From positions 386,093 to 450,092 of the forward strand of contig JAJEKB010021746.1 in the NCBI GenBank assembly GCA_022393335.1: a stretch of 64,000 bases of DNA, read 5' to 3'. A model generated the notes under the pieces. The model did no database searches. It saw only the letters and a list, made by a program, of their open reading frames with translations, and was not told where the DNA came from. The DNA comes from Macrotrachela quadricornifera. Its lineage: Eukaryota > Rotifera > Eurotatoria > Philodinida > Philodinidae. Every line of letters begins with the position of its first letter. The first letter of the stretch is position 1. The translations under genes were made by a program, and so were the position numbers. Below are positions 44,953-58,387 of this stretch, piece by piece.

Positions 44953-47859
44953 ATGGCAACAGAAAGAATACGGTAATTTCATCATAATGTGAAATAGTAT
45001 ATCTATTTTTTTTTTTTATTAAAATGAATTGAAATTATGATAAAAGATTGTTGTATTCATTATACAATAAATTTTAATGGCGCCTTGATCTATTTTAGGA
45101 ATGACAGAAAACTATGCGGATTATGCAACACATATATTGATGAAATTCATTATCGTGCTCATGTTGCAGAATGTGGTCTAATAGATAACAATAATGAAAT
45201 TCAAGAGGCTCCAAAAGTGTGTGGTTTATGTGGAAGACAAGTTCAAGATTTAGCTCTACATTATCAAACATGCACAGGTGGATATAGTACGACAAACCAT
45301 ATGTATAAAAATAAGCGAAATTTATCAACCCCATCAGTAAGATCATATGAAAAATATATCTTTCATTGTCAGTAATATCGAGTATGCAGAACAGATATAC
45401 ATATTTCTTTATGAGGAGAAAATTCAAAGTGTCATATATTGTTTTACAAATTCGATCTAAATAGATTATTTAAAAAAATTTTTCATTTGTCTCAACAAAT
45501 CGTGATTTTAAAAGAGGACATCAGATCAATACATCAAGATAATTGACAAATGAATGCTATTCAGAATATCAAAATGAAATAAATATTTCTTATAGTCTCG
45601 GATTTGTTAAGATATTTTTTTTGTTAATTGTTTTAAGGACTATCAATATGCAAAAGCTAATGTTCAAACTAAGAAAAGCACCAAAGAATGCGCCATATGC
45701 TCTAAAATAATCGATGAGGCTGACTTTGCCGATCATGTAGACAGATGTATTGCTACATCATCAGCAAGACCATCAACGACGATGAACACCAAAGAATGTC
45801 CCATTTGTTCGAAAACAATACCCGAGACCGACTACATCGATCATCTAGATAAATGCACCACTATGTCGTCAGTACAAGCGACGAGGACGGCAAACGCTAA
45901 GGAATGTATTATTTGTTCAAAAATAATCGCTGAAGCTGATTATGTAGAACATGTTAACGCTTGTCTTTCTAAATCTTCTTCAAGTTCAAATTCAAAACTG
46001 CCTACTAAACAAAATCAAAATTCATGTTTTATATGGTAGATAAACTTGTTGTTTTTTATTTATTTTTAAACATTTATTCTTGTAGTTCATCTCCAGTAGA
46101 CCTTTCAAAAAGTTCTAGTCATACCATACCATGTCAAGCACGTCATATCTATTGTTTAAAATGTCTTCGAGATTCGATGAATAAATACATTCAATCCAAT
46201 ACTGCTCCTGTTTGTCATTCAACTTTCTGTGATTATGAACTTTGTCGATATGATATTGCATGTTTACCACTTGAAGCAGATATTATTAAGCGTTTATTAA
46301 CTTGTGTCAAAAATGTACAACGTGCACAATGTCCTATATGTTCATTTTATGTTGATTTCAATACTATGCAAGATCTTGAAAATCATGTAGCTGTTTGTAA
46401 TCCAGAGAATTTAGTTCCGTGTGAATACTGTCATTGTCTATACAATATACATCGATTGGATAATCATTCACAACAATGTCGCAGTCTTCCACGTTCTCAA
46501 CAACGGCAAGAATTAATAGATTTTCTTTTACCTCGAACTAAATATCCATTAACTGCACAACAGATTCGTTTCTTTTTGGAACATAGAAAAGATCATATGT
46601 CACTCGATCCTCATTCAATCATCAATGCACTAGCTGTATATGGTACATTTCAAAATTTTCTTTTCATTTTCGACTATTACATTTCTGAATTTTTCTATTA
46701 GGTAGTACATTTCCATTTGAAATTCCAACTCGTGATTGTGATATATGTGCAGAAGCACGTACCTATGATGATATTTTCGTTTTTGGTTGTCAAGATAATC
46801 ACAAACTGTGTTATAAATGTTTTGAAGATTCATGTGAAACAAAGATGAACAATAATGAAGTACTTACATGTCCAGTATGTACTTATCAATTACAAGATGG
46901 AGAAATTAAGCAATTACGAATACCAATGGATCGAAAGACAAAACTTTTAGAATATCAAGCACAGAAAACATTTAATGCTTATACTGGAAGTACTAAAGGA
47001 GTAATTAAATGTCCTAATCAAGGTTGTAAATGGGTAGCTGAAGCACGAAATCCTAATGATCGTTTTCAAGTAGAATGTCGCATTTGTCATTACCAATTTT
47101 GTTCACTTTGTAATCAACAATATCATTTTCGAACAACATGTCAACAAGTTCTAGAAATTACTCAACGTTGGTTCTTTTGGTGTAATACAGGTAAAATTTT
47201 CAATTAAGATTAATTTTTTTAATATTATTTATTGTTTTTTATAAAGAGCGCGGTAATTATTGGCAAGCTCGAGCACAACAAGATGCTAACTTTAGAGCAC
47301 AGTTGGACCAATATGAGCAACAAAAACAGGCTAATATACAAAGAAATGAAGAATTACATCAACGTTATAATGAATTACTAGCTGATGAGAATTATAAAGC
47401 TCAAAATTGTCGACTTTGTCCAAAGTGTCAACGAGTTGTACAGCATCTAAGTGGATGCGATCTAATGGTATGTGGTCGAAACTATCATGGTGGTGATCAA
47501 CAATCGGGTTGTGGTCAAAGTTTCAAATGGTCACAAGCTCTACCTTATACACCCATTACTAATACAGGACCAGAACAAGTCAGAAATGATCTACCACCTC
47601 CTGAACAACAGAAAGCTATAATACACCAAGGTGTTCGGTAAGTATTAATATAATATACTAAATATTATAATTTAGTATTATTTTATTTAGATGTGATTCT
47701 TGTCACAATGATATTCAAGGTATTCGATTTGATTGTATTCATTGTGCTTCGTTAACATTTTGTGAGCAATGTGAACAACGTTGTACTCTTGAACATTCAA
47801 ATGAAATTCGTGATCAACAAAAACAACAGCATGTTTTTCAATTAATAACAAGACCATAA
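44953..47859 (+). CDS. RBR E3 ubiquitin ligase with UBZ-like, RING and ZZ zinc fingers
   Basis: Seven exons: 44953-44972, 45099-45336, 45638-46035, 46086-46642, 46702-47190, 47247-47637, 47691-47859; all GT-AG and in frame; 753 aa. Order of domains: five small zinc fingers, of which C13/C16/H28/C32, C104/C107/H119/C123, C140/C143/H155/C159 and C176/C179/H191/C195 have the spacing C-x2-C-x11-H-x3-C of UBZ4 ubiquitin-binding fingers, and C48-C65 has a shorter loop. A C3HC4-like RING starts at C216 and is completed across intron 3 (tg|t codon for C219). TRAF-type Cys/His pairs follow, then RING1 from C417 (CDICAE), IBR (KCPNQGCKW to HFRTTC), a coiled coil (about 575-620), RING2 from C625-x2-C628 with C638 (LSGCDLMVC) at the catalytic position, and a C-terminal ZZ finger from C699 (CDSCHNDIQGIRFDCIHC). 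It should read ubiquitin and conjugate it. The domain order is unusual. Confidence 0.85.
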
Positions 47860-47952
47860 AATTTTAATAATGAATAATTATTAATTTATTAAGCTTTTTT
47901 AAAAGATAATAAATGATATAATCAAGTGATCCATTATTCAGATAAATTAATA

Positions 47953-48407
47953 AATGAGTTTTTTTCGTCTGATTCTTCTAAAAGCCTCAGTTTGAATCAA
48001 AGTACTCTGTTATAATTCTTAGATATATATTTAGGGTTATGTACAAAATTGTTGTACTTTGCTGTTATCCATTACTTTTACCTTATTATGATGTTTTTTT
48101 TTCTGTATGCTGCATAATGGGTGAGTTATAATTCGTGATAGAATAGAGTTTTCACGCTCTATCATCTGGTATATTTTGTCTTTTTTTAATTAAATTTCCT
48201 CAGAAATCAAAAACTGAAATGCAAAATTTTCCTATTTAGTTAGAAGCTTGCATGCATTTCAAATGAAAGAAATGGCGAACTACAGCAAAGTACAAGACTT
48301 AGAAGTCTGAAATTTTGTACATGATCTTAAATACGTCTAAACATTATAACAGAGTACTTCAACTCAATCTGATATGTTTAGAAGAACCAGATAGAAAAAA
48401 CTAAAAA
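47953..48407. mobile_element. Short TIR (MITE-like) element
   Basis: The left arm, about 47953-48070 (aatgagtttttttcgtctga, aagtactctgttataattct, tgtactttgctgt), is matched by the complement of about 48275-48407 (agttttttctatctggttct, aagtactctgttataatgtt, tgtactttgctgt). TA dinucleotides lie at or next to both ends. A 200-base loop separates the arms and includes a small hairpin (gatagaa...ctctatc). No coding capacity. Exact ends are uncertain by a few bases. Confidence 0.6.
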
Positions 48408-48573
48408 TATAGATTGATTTATGATCATGTATATAGGAAAAAGTGAAATTTTATTTCTTTTCAAAAAAAAAAATTCCCCATCACCAAAAAAAGTATAATT
48501 AAAGTTTATTTGATTTTTTTTTCTATATTTTTCAAGATTAAAAATAATAATGATAAAATATTTCTCTTGCCAA

Positions 48574-50727
48574 TCAACTTCCTGTAACTTGACTGTTAAG
48601 TCTTATTTCAATTTGTTTAGCTGTAATTGGATTCATATATTTCTTATGTTCTTCAAAAAATGTTTGCACTCTTGGTATCATTTCTGGCCATGATGATTTA
48701 AATTCTGTATATAATGGTTTAACAAATTTCATTCGACCAATAATTTCAAGAAATTTAAATATATCATCTACGACTTTTTCATATTTTACACGTATACATA
48801 ATTGATACCAACGAAAACGAATTTCACAATTAGAATATTTTGACATATCACAATTAATATCCATTTGTTTAATATAATCATAATTAATTATTGATTTTTG
48901 ATTAAGTAATAAATTTAATAAATAAGCAATTTGTTTAGCATTTAATGAATTTATTTGTTCTTTCGTTATAGATAATTGTTGATTAGCTAATTGACGACAT
49001 TGTTCTTCAAGTTTTGTAGAAAAATCATGTGTTATTGGTGGCATACCAGGTGTATAAAGCCATGATTGCCAATCAACAGATGTTATTTTAGGAAAATATG
49101 ATTGAAAATATTGAATAAAATCATCAGTATTTAATATTTTTCCCGAAAAATTTTTTATATATGAACGAAGAAATTCATCAAAATCGGATTCTGAACCAAC
49201 AATATTTTTTTCTAAATGCCATAGAAGTGCAGCACCTTTATAATATTGAACTAAAAAAAATTTATTTAATATATAGAAGAAGAATAAAAATTAATTAACC
49301 TGAGCTATAACAATCATCAGGATCAATATTATTCAAACGATAAACAAGACAAGTATATGGATGTGTTGGTCCCCATGTATCAATAGTAGTTTTTAAATCT
49401 TCCCATTGTTGAGCAGCATGAAATTTTCGTACTTCTTTTCCATTTGTATTTGCTAAATTTCCAAGTATTTTAGCTTCAATAAATGATGTAAAACCTTCAT
49501 TTAACCAAAAATGTTCCCAATTTTCATTTGTTACTAAATTTCCTAGAAAAATAAAATATTTTTATTTTTTTCATAAAAAAAACAAATTCACCTGTCCATG
49601 AATGTGTCATTTCATGAACAATTGTACTGATTAATGAACGATCACCAGCAAGTAATGTTGGAGTTAAAAAATTCATACATGGATTTTCCATACCTCCATC
49701 TAGATAAAATAATATATTTTATATTTTTAAAATAAAAACAAATATTTTATTTATTATAATTTACAAGGAAAAGATGGTGGTAAAACAAGAAAATCATATA
49801 TTTTCCATTGATATGATCCAAGAAGTTGTTCAGCAGCAGTTAAAAATTTTTCTGCTTCTTCAAATTCATATTGACATTGTTTTATCATACTTGGTTCAGT
49901 CCATACATGAATACGTGGACTTAATTCATATGAAACTAAATGACCAACAGCAATAGCAACTAGATAAGATGGTATTGCTTGTTTTTGTTCAAAATAAAAT
50001 GTATTAGTATTTTCATCATACTGTGTTCGTAAAGCACTCATTAACTAAAAAAAATATAATATGAAAAGCTCAGCTTTAATTGTAAATAAAACTATAAATT
50101 AATTAAAATATTTTTTTTTATTTATACCACAGTTAATGGTTTTGGACATGTTATTTTTGCTGAATATGTACTTTTAACACCAGGTGTATCTTGACATGGA
50201 TATAATGATCTTGCATGTATAGCTTGACATTGACTAAACATATATGGATATTGTCTATCAGCTGTTTGTTCTTTTGTAAGCCATTGTAATGCTGTACATT
50301 TTGTATTTGATGTTGAATAATAAATAAGAATAGATATAATTGAATTATTTAATATGTCATTTATATCAATAATTAATGATTCACGTTCAGTATCAATTTG
50401 AAATGTAAGATCTTTTTCATTATTATTTGATTTTAATAAAACTTTTTTTATATCTAAATATCGTGAATCAAGAACAAATTTATTTCCATGATTATTTGGT
50501 ATTTCTTTATTTTCAGTTGTTATTGTTGATGAACAATCACATAATTGATTATCTAATGGTTTAATATCAAATTGAACATAACCATTAAGAATATTTAATT
50601 CAAAATCAACTTTTAAATCAAAATGTGTATGAATAATACGATATGCATTAAAACTTGATAAAGAATTTGGATCATAAAAAAGTCGAGTACGTTGATTTAT
50701 ATCATTTACTGTTGTATTAGTCGTCAT
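48574..50727 (-). CDS. LTA4H: Leukotriene A4 hydrolase-type M1 aminopeptidase
   Basis: Five exons (minus): 50128-50727, 49765-50044, 49592-49699, 49300-49542, 48574-49250; GT-AG throughout; 635 aa against about 610 in vertebrate LTA4H. M1 zinc enzyme: aminopeptidase with, in the vertebrate relative, epoxide hydrolase activity on LTA4. Exopeptidase motif YGGMENP at 294-300. Zinc site HEMTH (H322, E323, H326) with third ligand E345 in [12 protein letters not shown], the HExxH-x18-E spacing. [10 protein letters not shown] holds the transition-state Tyr. The C-terminal helical domain of the Leuk-A4-hydro type is complete, including [12 protein letters not shown] and GRMKF, whose Arg and Lys bind the substrate carboxylate in LTA4H. 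RNPEP (aminopeptidase B) is the alternative, but the C-terminal domain fits LTA4H better. Cytosolic: no signal peptide. Vertebrate-type leukotriene chemistry in this animal is not implied. It is followed on the same strand by the PPR gene, whose stop lies 205 bases upstream. Confidence 0.9.
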
Positions 50728-50932
50728 CTGAAAGATATAAAAATCTTTTTCAATATTTTATCAGCTAAAATAATCATATTTGATTGGAATTTCATTTTAG
50801 AAAGTAACAAATTCTTTGATATTCTCAAATAATTTGTCCTAAATAAATAAATGAAAATATATTTCGTAATTTATCAACATTAAATAAAATATTTCTTTTC
50901 TTTCCTATTAAAAAAAGAATATATACATTTTC

Positions 50933-52068
50933 TTATTTTATTATTGTTGAAATCTTTGAAAAAATTCTTTTCCAATTATATTCGCCATATGAACTATCTG
51001 GACTATTTAATAATCCAAGTTTTTCACATGCATCACAAACAGCCATAAATGTAATTAAATCAGGTTTAAAACTTAATGGTCCAATACAATTTATATCATA
51101 TTGTTTCATTTTTTCAAATAATTCTAATACGTTTAATGGCATATTATTAACAAGATATGCTTTCATTAAACAATTATATGTACTTGTTTCACGTAAATTC
51201 ATTTCATAAAAAATATTTTCAGCTAAATTTATTTTATTTATTTTACCATAAAAATTAATTAATGTATTTTGTAAATGAACATGTTGAATATTTAATGATA
51301 ATAATAATTCATTATGAATATCTATACCACGTTTAGCATCACGTAATATAGTACAAGCTATATTGAAAATGTATAAGAGTTAAAATTTATTTAATAAAAA
51401 TTTTTTTACCATTTAATAAAAGAATATAAGTAACATTATCAGGTGATATTTTTGGACTCATTTTATCAACACATTCAAAACAATATTCAGCTTTATGATT
51501 TTGAAGATAACCTTTCTAAAAAAAAACAAAAACTATTTATTTAATAAATTTCAAAGAAATAGTAATAACTACAAGCATTGCATTATAAACAACAACATCA
51601 CATTCCGGTAAATGACGAATTCTTTCAAATATTTTTTCAGCTAGAATAAATTTATTATTATTATCTGATAATTAATTTTATTAATTTACCATGATCAGTC
51701 ATATGACATGTCATATACATATTAATTAATGATGTTTGAATCCGTATATGATCTTTCCATTTTATTGATTGATTAATATATGTTTCAATTTGACGAGCAC
51801 GTTCAATATTACCTGATCGTGTACATGTATCAAGAATAGTTAATAATGATATAATACTAACATTATTTTGTTTAATAAGTCTATCAAATAATTGAAATGC
51901 ACGTTCATAATCATTACGATTAGTTAAAGTTTTTATTAATTGATTTGTTGGTTCTGGAGAATTTGATGATGATTTAGAATTATTATTCGTTTTAATCGAA
52001 TAATTAAGTAAAGATGATGAACGGAAACTGCGTAGAATGGTATGACGAATGTATGTGGAAATAATCAT
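50933..52068 (-). CDS. Pentatricopeptide repeat (PPR) protein, probably mitochondrial
   Basis: Four exons (minus): 51690-52068, 51573-51640, 51410-51515, 50933-51357; introns GT-AG, 49-57 nt for the first two and 52 nt for the third; 325 aa. PPR proteins bind organellar RNA one base per 35-residue helical repeat. Visible repeats: NDYERAFQLFDRLIKQNNVS, then ISLLTILDTCTRSGNIERAR, DHIRIQTSLINMY, DVVVYNAMLKGYLQNHKAE, DNVTYILLLNACTILRDAKR, VHLQNTLINFYGKINKINLA, TSTYNCLMKAYLVNNMPLNV and DLITFMAVCDACEKLGLLNS. The N-terminus (MIISTYIRHTILRSFRSSS) is basic and lacks acidic residues, as in a mitochondrial targeting peptide. The repeats are of the plant P-class style rather than the few highly derived animal PPR proteins. 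About eight repeats are present and no extra catalytic domain. The RNA target is unknown. Confidence 0.85.
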
Positions 52069-52585
52069 ATTTAAAACAAGGAAGAAAATTTTATTTTTTT
52101 TTAACTATAAAATTCAATAAAATATGAATGGTCAATATAATTTGCCATTTAAGTTTCATAGATGAAAGAGGGCAGTGTGTAACCGAGATGTTGATGATCT
52201 TCTTAAGGAATGTAAAAGATAATGTATACTCATTCAATTTTATGTATTCAAATCTTTTATTTGTTTGTATCTGAATTCATATTTCTATCAATTAGCAAAT
52301 ATTAAATTAATGTTCATTTTCCTATACTAGATTTACTGTCGTAAACAATATTCTGAAGACACACATTATTTACACGTAAGTTTTTTGTAAAACTTTTCAT
52401 GGTGCATTTACTGATAAAAACAAAACAATTCGTTTATCCATGGTGATATATAAAGAAAATTTTACATAAATTTTTTTTCTATAATTTATTTTTCAATATA
52501 CAATGCACAATATAAATATATAGTTATATTATTTTTAAGTAGAATTATGACAATCTTTTTTTTTTACAATACAATATTAGTCTAA
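52069..52585. other. Intergenic between PPR gene and 7TM receptor
   Basis: AT-rich; nothing recognised. It holds the promoter of the PPR gene (minus strand) and the 3' end of the receptor gene. Confidence 0.45.
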
Positions 52586-53679
52586 TCAATTTATAGATAC
52601 ACTAGGTAAACTTGCTTCAGGAACAATTTGATTATCATTAATTTTTAATAAATTCTTCTTATATAATCGCTTTAATGATCGCCAATATTTTTTCATTAAA
52701 ATATGTTTTATTTGATGACGAAAACGTGATGATGAAATTAGGAATACATAAAAACTCATCTAGATAAAAAAAAAGAAAAATAAATAGAATTACTTTTTTT
52801 TTTTGAACAATTTAAATAATAATAAAAATATCTTACTACATAGTTTACATATGCCAAAAAGCCAGTAATTGATCCAATTAAAATTTCTATTGCAAATCGT
52901 TGAGAATAATCCATTATAATCGGTGTTTTAACTGAATAAATTCGAAAAATAATATATGGTAAACCAAAACTAACAAAAGCAATAACATGAGCAAATGTCA
53001 TTGCTGTTAATTGTCGATCAAATCGACGTCGTTCAGTTGGAATTTGATGACGTACTATATGTCGAACATTATAAAAAGCTAATAGACTAAATGTAATAGT
53101 TATAATAATTGGAAGAAGACCAATTAGAATGAGATAATAAAAATATATAAAATAACTCGCTACTATTGAATCATAAATAATACATCCAAAAAATTGTGAA
53201 CTACGTTCAAAAAAGATTAATGAAAGAATCATATGTATAATTACAAGACAAATGCTACATAAGAGAAGATTTTGAGCTAATTTTTTTGTACTCATTCGTC
53301 GTAAATTATATAAATAATGTGTTGAAAGAAATTGATCAAAAGCTGCTAAACATACAATTGAAAGAAAAATTAAATGTAAAGATTGTATTATTGTTGTTTT
53401 TATTTTACACCATATAATTGAATCAATTGATCTATTAATTCTAAAACTATTTTCAATAATATATATTATTATTCCAATAAATATTTGACCTAAATTAATC
53501 ATAGATTCAATTAGAAAATAAAATCCACATGCTTTATTTTTAAGTGATCGTAAATTAGTAAATAAAATAATATTTAAACTATTACCAATAATACCAGCAA
53601 TTAAAATAAAAATACCACCATAAAATACGATTTTTTCAGCAATAGATATGATTTTTTCTGGTGTTAATAATGAAGACAT
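52586..53679 (-). CDS. Orphan 7TM (rhodopsin-like) receptor
   Basis: Two exons (minus): 52837-53679 and 52586-52759, phase-0 GT-AG intron of 77 nt placed within the seventh membrane segment; 338 aa. Seven hydrophobic helices are visible: TM1 about 20-42 (GGIFILIAGIIGNSLNIILF, with the GN motif of rhodopsin-like TM1), then TM2 and TM3 with a conserved Cys before it (IIWCKIKTT). The DRY position at the end of TM3 reads FDQ (AAFDQFLSTHYL). TM5 is LIGLLPIIITITFSLLAFYN, TM6 AMTFAHVIAFVSFGLPYIIF, and TM7 ends SFYVFLISSSRFR, a position where NPxxY would stand. The cytoplasmic tail is basic. Ligand unknown; the shape resembles invertebrate peptide receptors. A paralogue with the same intron position and the FDQ motif lies at 63128-64000. 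Confidence 0.85.
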
Positions 53680-54333
53680 GATATATATTAATGATATTTT
53701 GTTTTAGTTTGTCATTATTATTTAAGAAAATCAATTATATTTTAATCGGATTTTTTGATATTTTTAAAATTTCATTAATAAAAAAAAAGAAAGAATATAT
53801 ATTGAAATTACATTGCAAGATTTAAAAATAAATTATATGAATTACTATATTAAAAATTAAAAAATTTGTAAAATCATGTTTTTTATATAAACATAAGACA
53901 AGATTATTTATAATGAATGATCTATATTCATTTATAATGAGTGAATGTCAGACAGAAAAATAATAAAGTCAATGATAAGAAATGCAAATCGTCGTTATTA
54001 AAAGTACTTAATGATAAAAAATAAGTTTTAAATTTCAAATAATATATTAAATGACCTTGCAAAAAAATTACAAATTCTTTATCATAACTTGTTTTATCGT
54101 TTAAAATAGAAATAAATATTACAGATAACCTATATCTTCATTTTTTGCATTATCATTTAACAATAAGAAAAAAAGAAACAAAAGAAAATGTTTATAATAA
54201 TATCGTTTATTTGAATGTTCTTATCTTTAAAAACATTGACATGACAAAAAAAGATATATCTAGTATATAAAGCAGAGTAAAATTCATTTTTCATTATCGG
54301 TTGTCTTTCAACTAACCAAATTCAGCATATACA
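53680..54333. other. Divergent promoter region of 7TM receptor and cathepsin L
   Basis: 654 bases between two divergently transcribed genes. Very AT-rich. The only clear signal is the TATA box of the cathepsin gene at 54264. Confidence 0.5.
54264..54272 (+). promoter_or_regulatory. TATA box of cathepsin L gene
   Basis: tatataaag lies 70 bases before the cathepsin ATG at 54334, leaving room for a leader of about 40 bases. Inferred from sequence and spacing. Confidence 0.5.
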
Positions 54334-55588
<1,255 letters not shown>

Positions 55589-57958
55589 TAAATTAGTTTA
55601 TTTTTTTTCGATGACTTTTTTTCATTTTATTAATAAAAAAATGTCTTGATTGTAAAATTAAATCATAGATTTTGTTTTTATTCTAAAATATCTTCATTAA
55701 TATTAACATATAGATCAAAGGAATATTTTTAAAAGCATTCTCCAAATTTATTTTGCTTCATCAAATTCAACTTGATAACGAAAACGTAATGATAGTAATA
55801 AAAATACAGTACAGCATAGTGGAAACTCCATCCTTTTTTGCTGCCTCTCGTGGTTGCCATACTTATCAATAAAAATTTTGTTGGTTGGAACTCAGAAAAT
55901 CTGCTATATTTTTAACAGATATGAATAGGTCATTGCACAATTATTCTGAAATCAAACACGAATGGTATTATGCAATATGAAGTAGCGTGGCAAGCGATGT
56001 CCTGTATTTTACAGTCTTTCCTGCTATATGAGATTATCTTTAGAGATATGTCATGTGAGTATTGGCTAATGTTAACTTACTGATATATCATTTCCATGTT
56101 ATTATTTAATTGCTGCAATCGCTTAGAACGATTTGACAGCTCGCACTGTTCTTTTACTGAGTTTAGATTTGTGTGAAGCGTCATATTTGGAAAATCTCAA
56201 CAAAAGTACAGTAATAAATTTCTACAGTCTTGTAAAAGTATGAATTTTTTAATTAGTGTTATAATTATTGACATTTATGTTTGAAATGATGTTAAGAATA
56301 TTTCACACTATGACTCAAAACAAAGAACTAAGATATCATCCAGTAACCGATCCTTCTCTTTAATGATATGCTTGTTTATTTTTCTGTCACATCTCTCATT
56401 TCCTATTTCACTTCGATGATTAAATACATAATCGTATGTTCTTATAAGCAGAACAAGTGAACTGCTTGCAAAATGATAGATCTATGTTTTACATATATTT
56501 TATTCTGCAAGATTCATTCAAGTCGACAAATTTGACTAGCGAATTTTATTGAATTCATTAGAAATTCGCTGGTATTTATAGAATTTTGCAGAGTTCTATT
56601 GGATAGTTTTGATCTGATAATTTTATTTCGATCAAATGATTAAAATTAAAATTCCATACTTAGTTAAGATCAGCAGATGAAACTCGAGTTTTTTAATTTA
56701 TGGTTTGATTTTTCCTATCATATGTTCTGTCCATCCATTTAGAAGAACAAAACCGTCGTTATATTCATGACTGACAAATGTAACCGATTAATTAATTGTT
56801 TTGTTGACGTTTCAATTTTGAATGAGCCAGAAATATTTTTTTTTCATTGAATGCACGAACTAGTATGAAATGACATTCCAATTATCATGATCTTCTTTTC
56901 AAGTCTCAAGTTCCAAATAATTGGCGTATGATTTCATAGCCTTACTTCAATTTCGTTTTGGTAATCGGCAATGCCTTCTTCAAAGTGTGCTAGTTATTGT
57001 GCTTAACAATTCAGTTTAATGCCTTTCTTCTTCTAAAACCGCGTCTTAACTCACATCCTTACCCTACATCTAGAAGATAGCCGCAAAATCTCGATTGTAT
57101 TTTTGGGATAAATTTTTCTATCTTCAAACCCGCAGTTGAGAATTTATCTCCGAGATAGAGATCTATTTTCTTTTTATGTTCTAAACTACTTCCCAGTACA
57201 TCCGAGTGTATCAATTACAGACAACTTTGTAGAACGTATGTTACTGCATCTTTCTGTTCTAAAGACAACTTTTCAAGTGTTTGCTCGAACATAGAACAAT
57301 TTGTTAAACAAATCAAATTAGGACTTCGCAACTACGCTTTTTGATTGTTTAAAATAAACAGCAGAAGTTTCATGTTTAATATATTAATCACGGCATAATT
57401 TAGAATAAATAAGATAATAGAATTAGAACATTGTTCAAACCAAAGTTTCTTTGTAACATCCACTTATAGTTCCATATTTCAACTGAAAAGCTCTGAAGAG
57501 TTCTAGAATTACTTGCAGAACTATTTTGAGTTGAGTCTTTTTAATTCAAGCATCTTTTATATTTCAACATTATCGGCCCGAACCTTGTCAGAGTTCATTA
57601 CTTTCATGTAGAATTATAAATTGGTTGCGTACGTACTGCTGAACTAAAAAAAGTTCTGCAATGTTTCAATTTTTTTCAGAGTATATAACAGTTTATTGTA
57701 TTATTTTCATTGAAACATAAAAGCGACCAAAAAAAAAATAAAGAGAAATATAAAAATGCTCATAGAACGAAAAATATAATAATTATAATGATAATAGAGA
57801 AAAAAAGCAGATATAACTGCGATACTTGTTAAAATTTGAATGAAATTCCATGCAAGAAAGGTATTAAAAGCAATGTAAGTAAAGATCAAGTATATGAATT
57901 GAAAAATAAATGCAATGTCTGATAGCTGTCTATTTTCGTATGAATATATTGGTGTTCA
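55589..57958. other. Intergenic, 2.4 kb, nothing recognised
   Basis: Mixed AT-rich sequence without a credible gene. Short inverted words occur (for example around 56530-56580, gaattttattgaattc), but no TIR element could be defined. Confidence 0.4.
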
Positions 57959-58387
57959 TCAACCATTCCGAGATGTACAGCAACAACGATAAGCAGCATG
58001 AGCAGCGTTGCAGATACCACGATTGGAAAGATAAAAAAGGCCAGTACGAGTAGTAAAATCACCATAAGAATTAACGCAATCACGTGCAGTAGACCTAACA
58101 ATACTACAACTATAAGCGGCACCGCCAAGAGAAGTAGCTGCATCACTACTAAAATTATAAGAAGGGTCGTCAGCGCTAGGAGCTCCACTACTAAGGGAAC
58201 CGGCACAAAATTGACTGCAAGAATAATAACCAACTTTTTCATCAGCTACAGTTGTATCAGTATATTTATTATTAACAAGAACACTACAGGAAGTGCATGT
58301 CTGTAATGGTATGGCCTCTGTAATTGAAATAAAAATAAAAAAATACATTATAAAAAATGAAGAAGAATATTGTTTAGAAAAATGCAT
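57959..58387 (-). CDS. Secreted cysteine-rich protein, family unknown
   Basis: Single exon, 142 aa from ATG 58387. The N-terminus is a signal peptide (hydrophobic core FFIMYFFIFISI, cleavage probably after TEA). The mature part is about 118 residues with ten or so Cys: CTSC near the start, YSC and QFC in the middle, SC and DC, and IC followed by CCC at the very end (YRCCCTSRNG). It is rich in Ser, Ala, Gly and Asn. The Cys pattern implies a disulphide-stabilised extracellular protein. No known domain was recognised. GC content and codon use are closer to coding than the flanks, and opposite-strand frames here are shadows. Function unknown; possibilities include a mucus, gut or defence peptide. 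A start at the second Met (14 residues in) would still give a signal peptide. Confidence 0.7.
   Translation of the reverse strand: MHFSKQYSSSFFIMYFFIFISITEAIPLQTCTSCSVLVNNKYTDTTVADEKVGYYSCSQFCAGSLSSGAPSADDPSYNFSSDAATSLGGAAYSCSIVRSTARDCVNSYGDFTTRTGLFYLSNRGICNAAHAAYRCCCTSRNG

Noticed and set aside
57886..58306. Long frames on both strands overlapping the Cys-rich protein gene
   Set aside because: Shadows: one is a Leu/Val-rich frame and the other a Ser/Thr-rich opposite-strand frame of the same sequence; only the frame at 57959-58387 has a signal peptide and ordered Cys.
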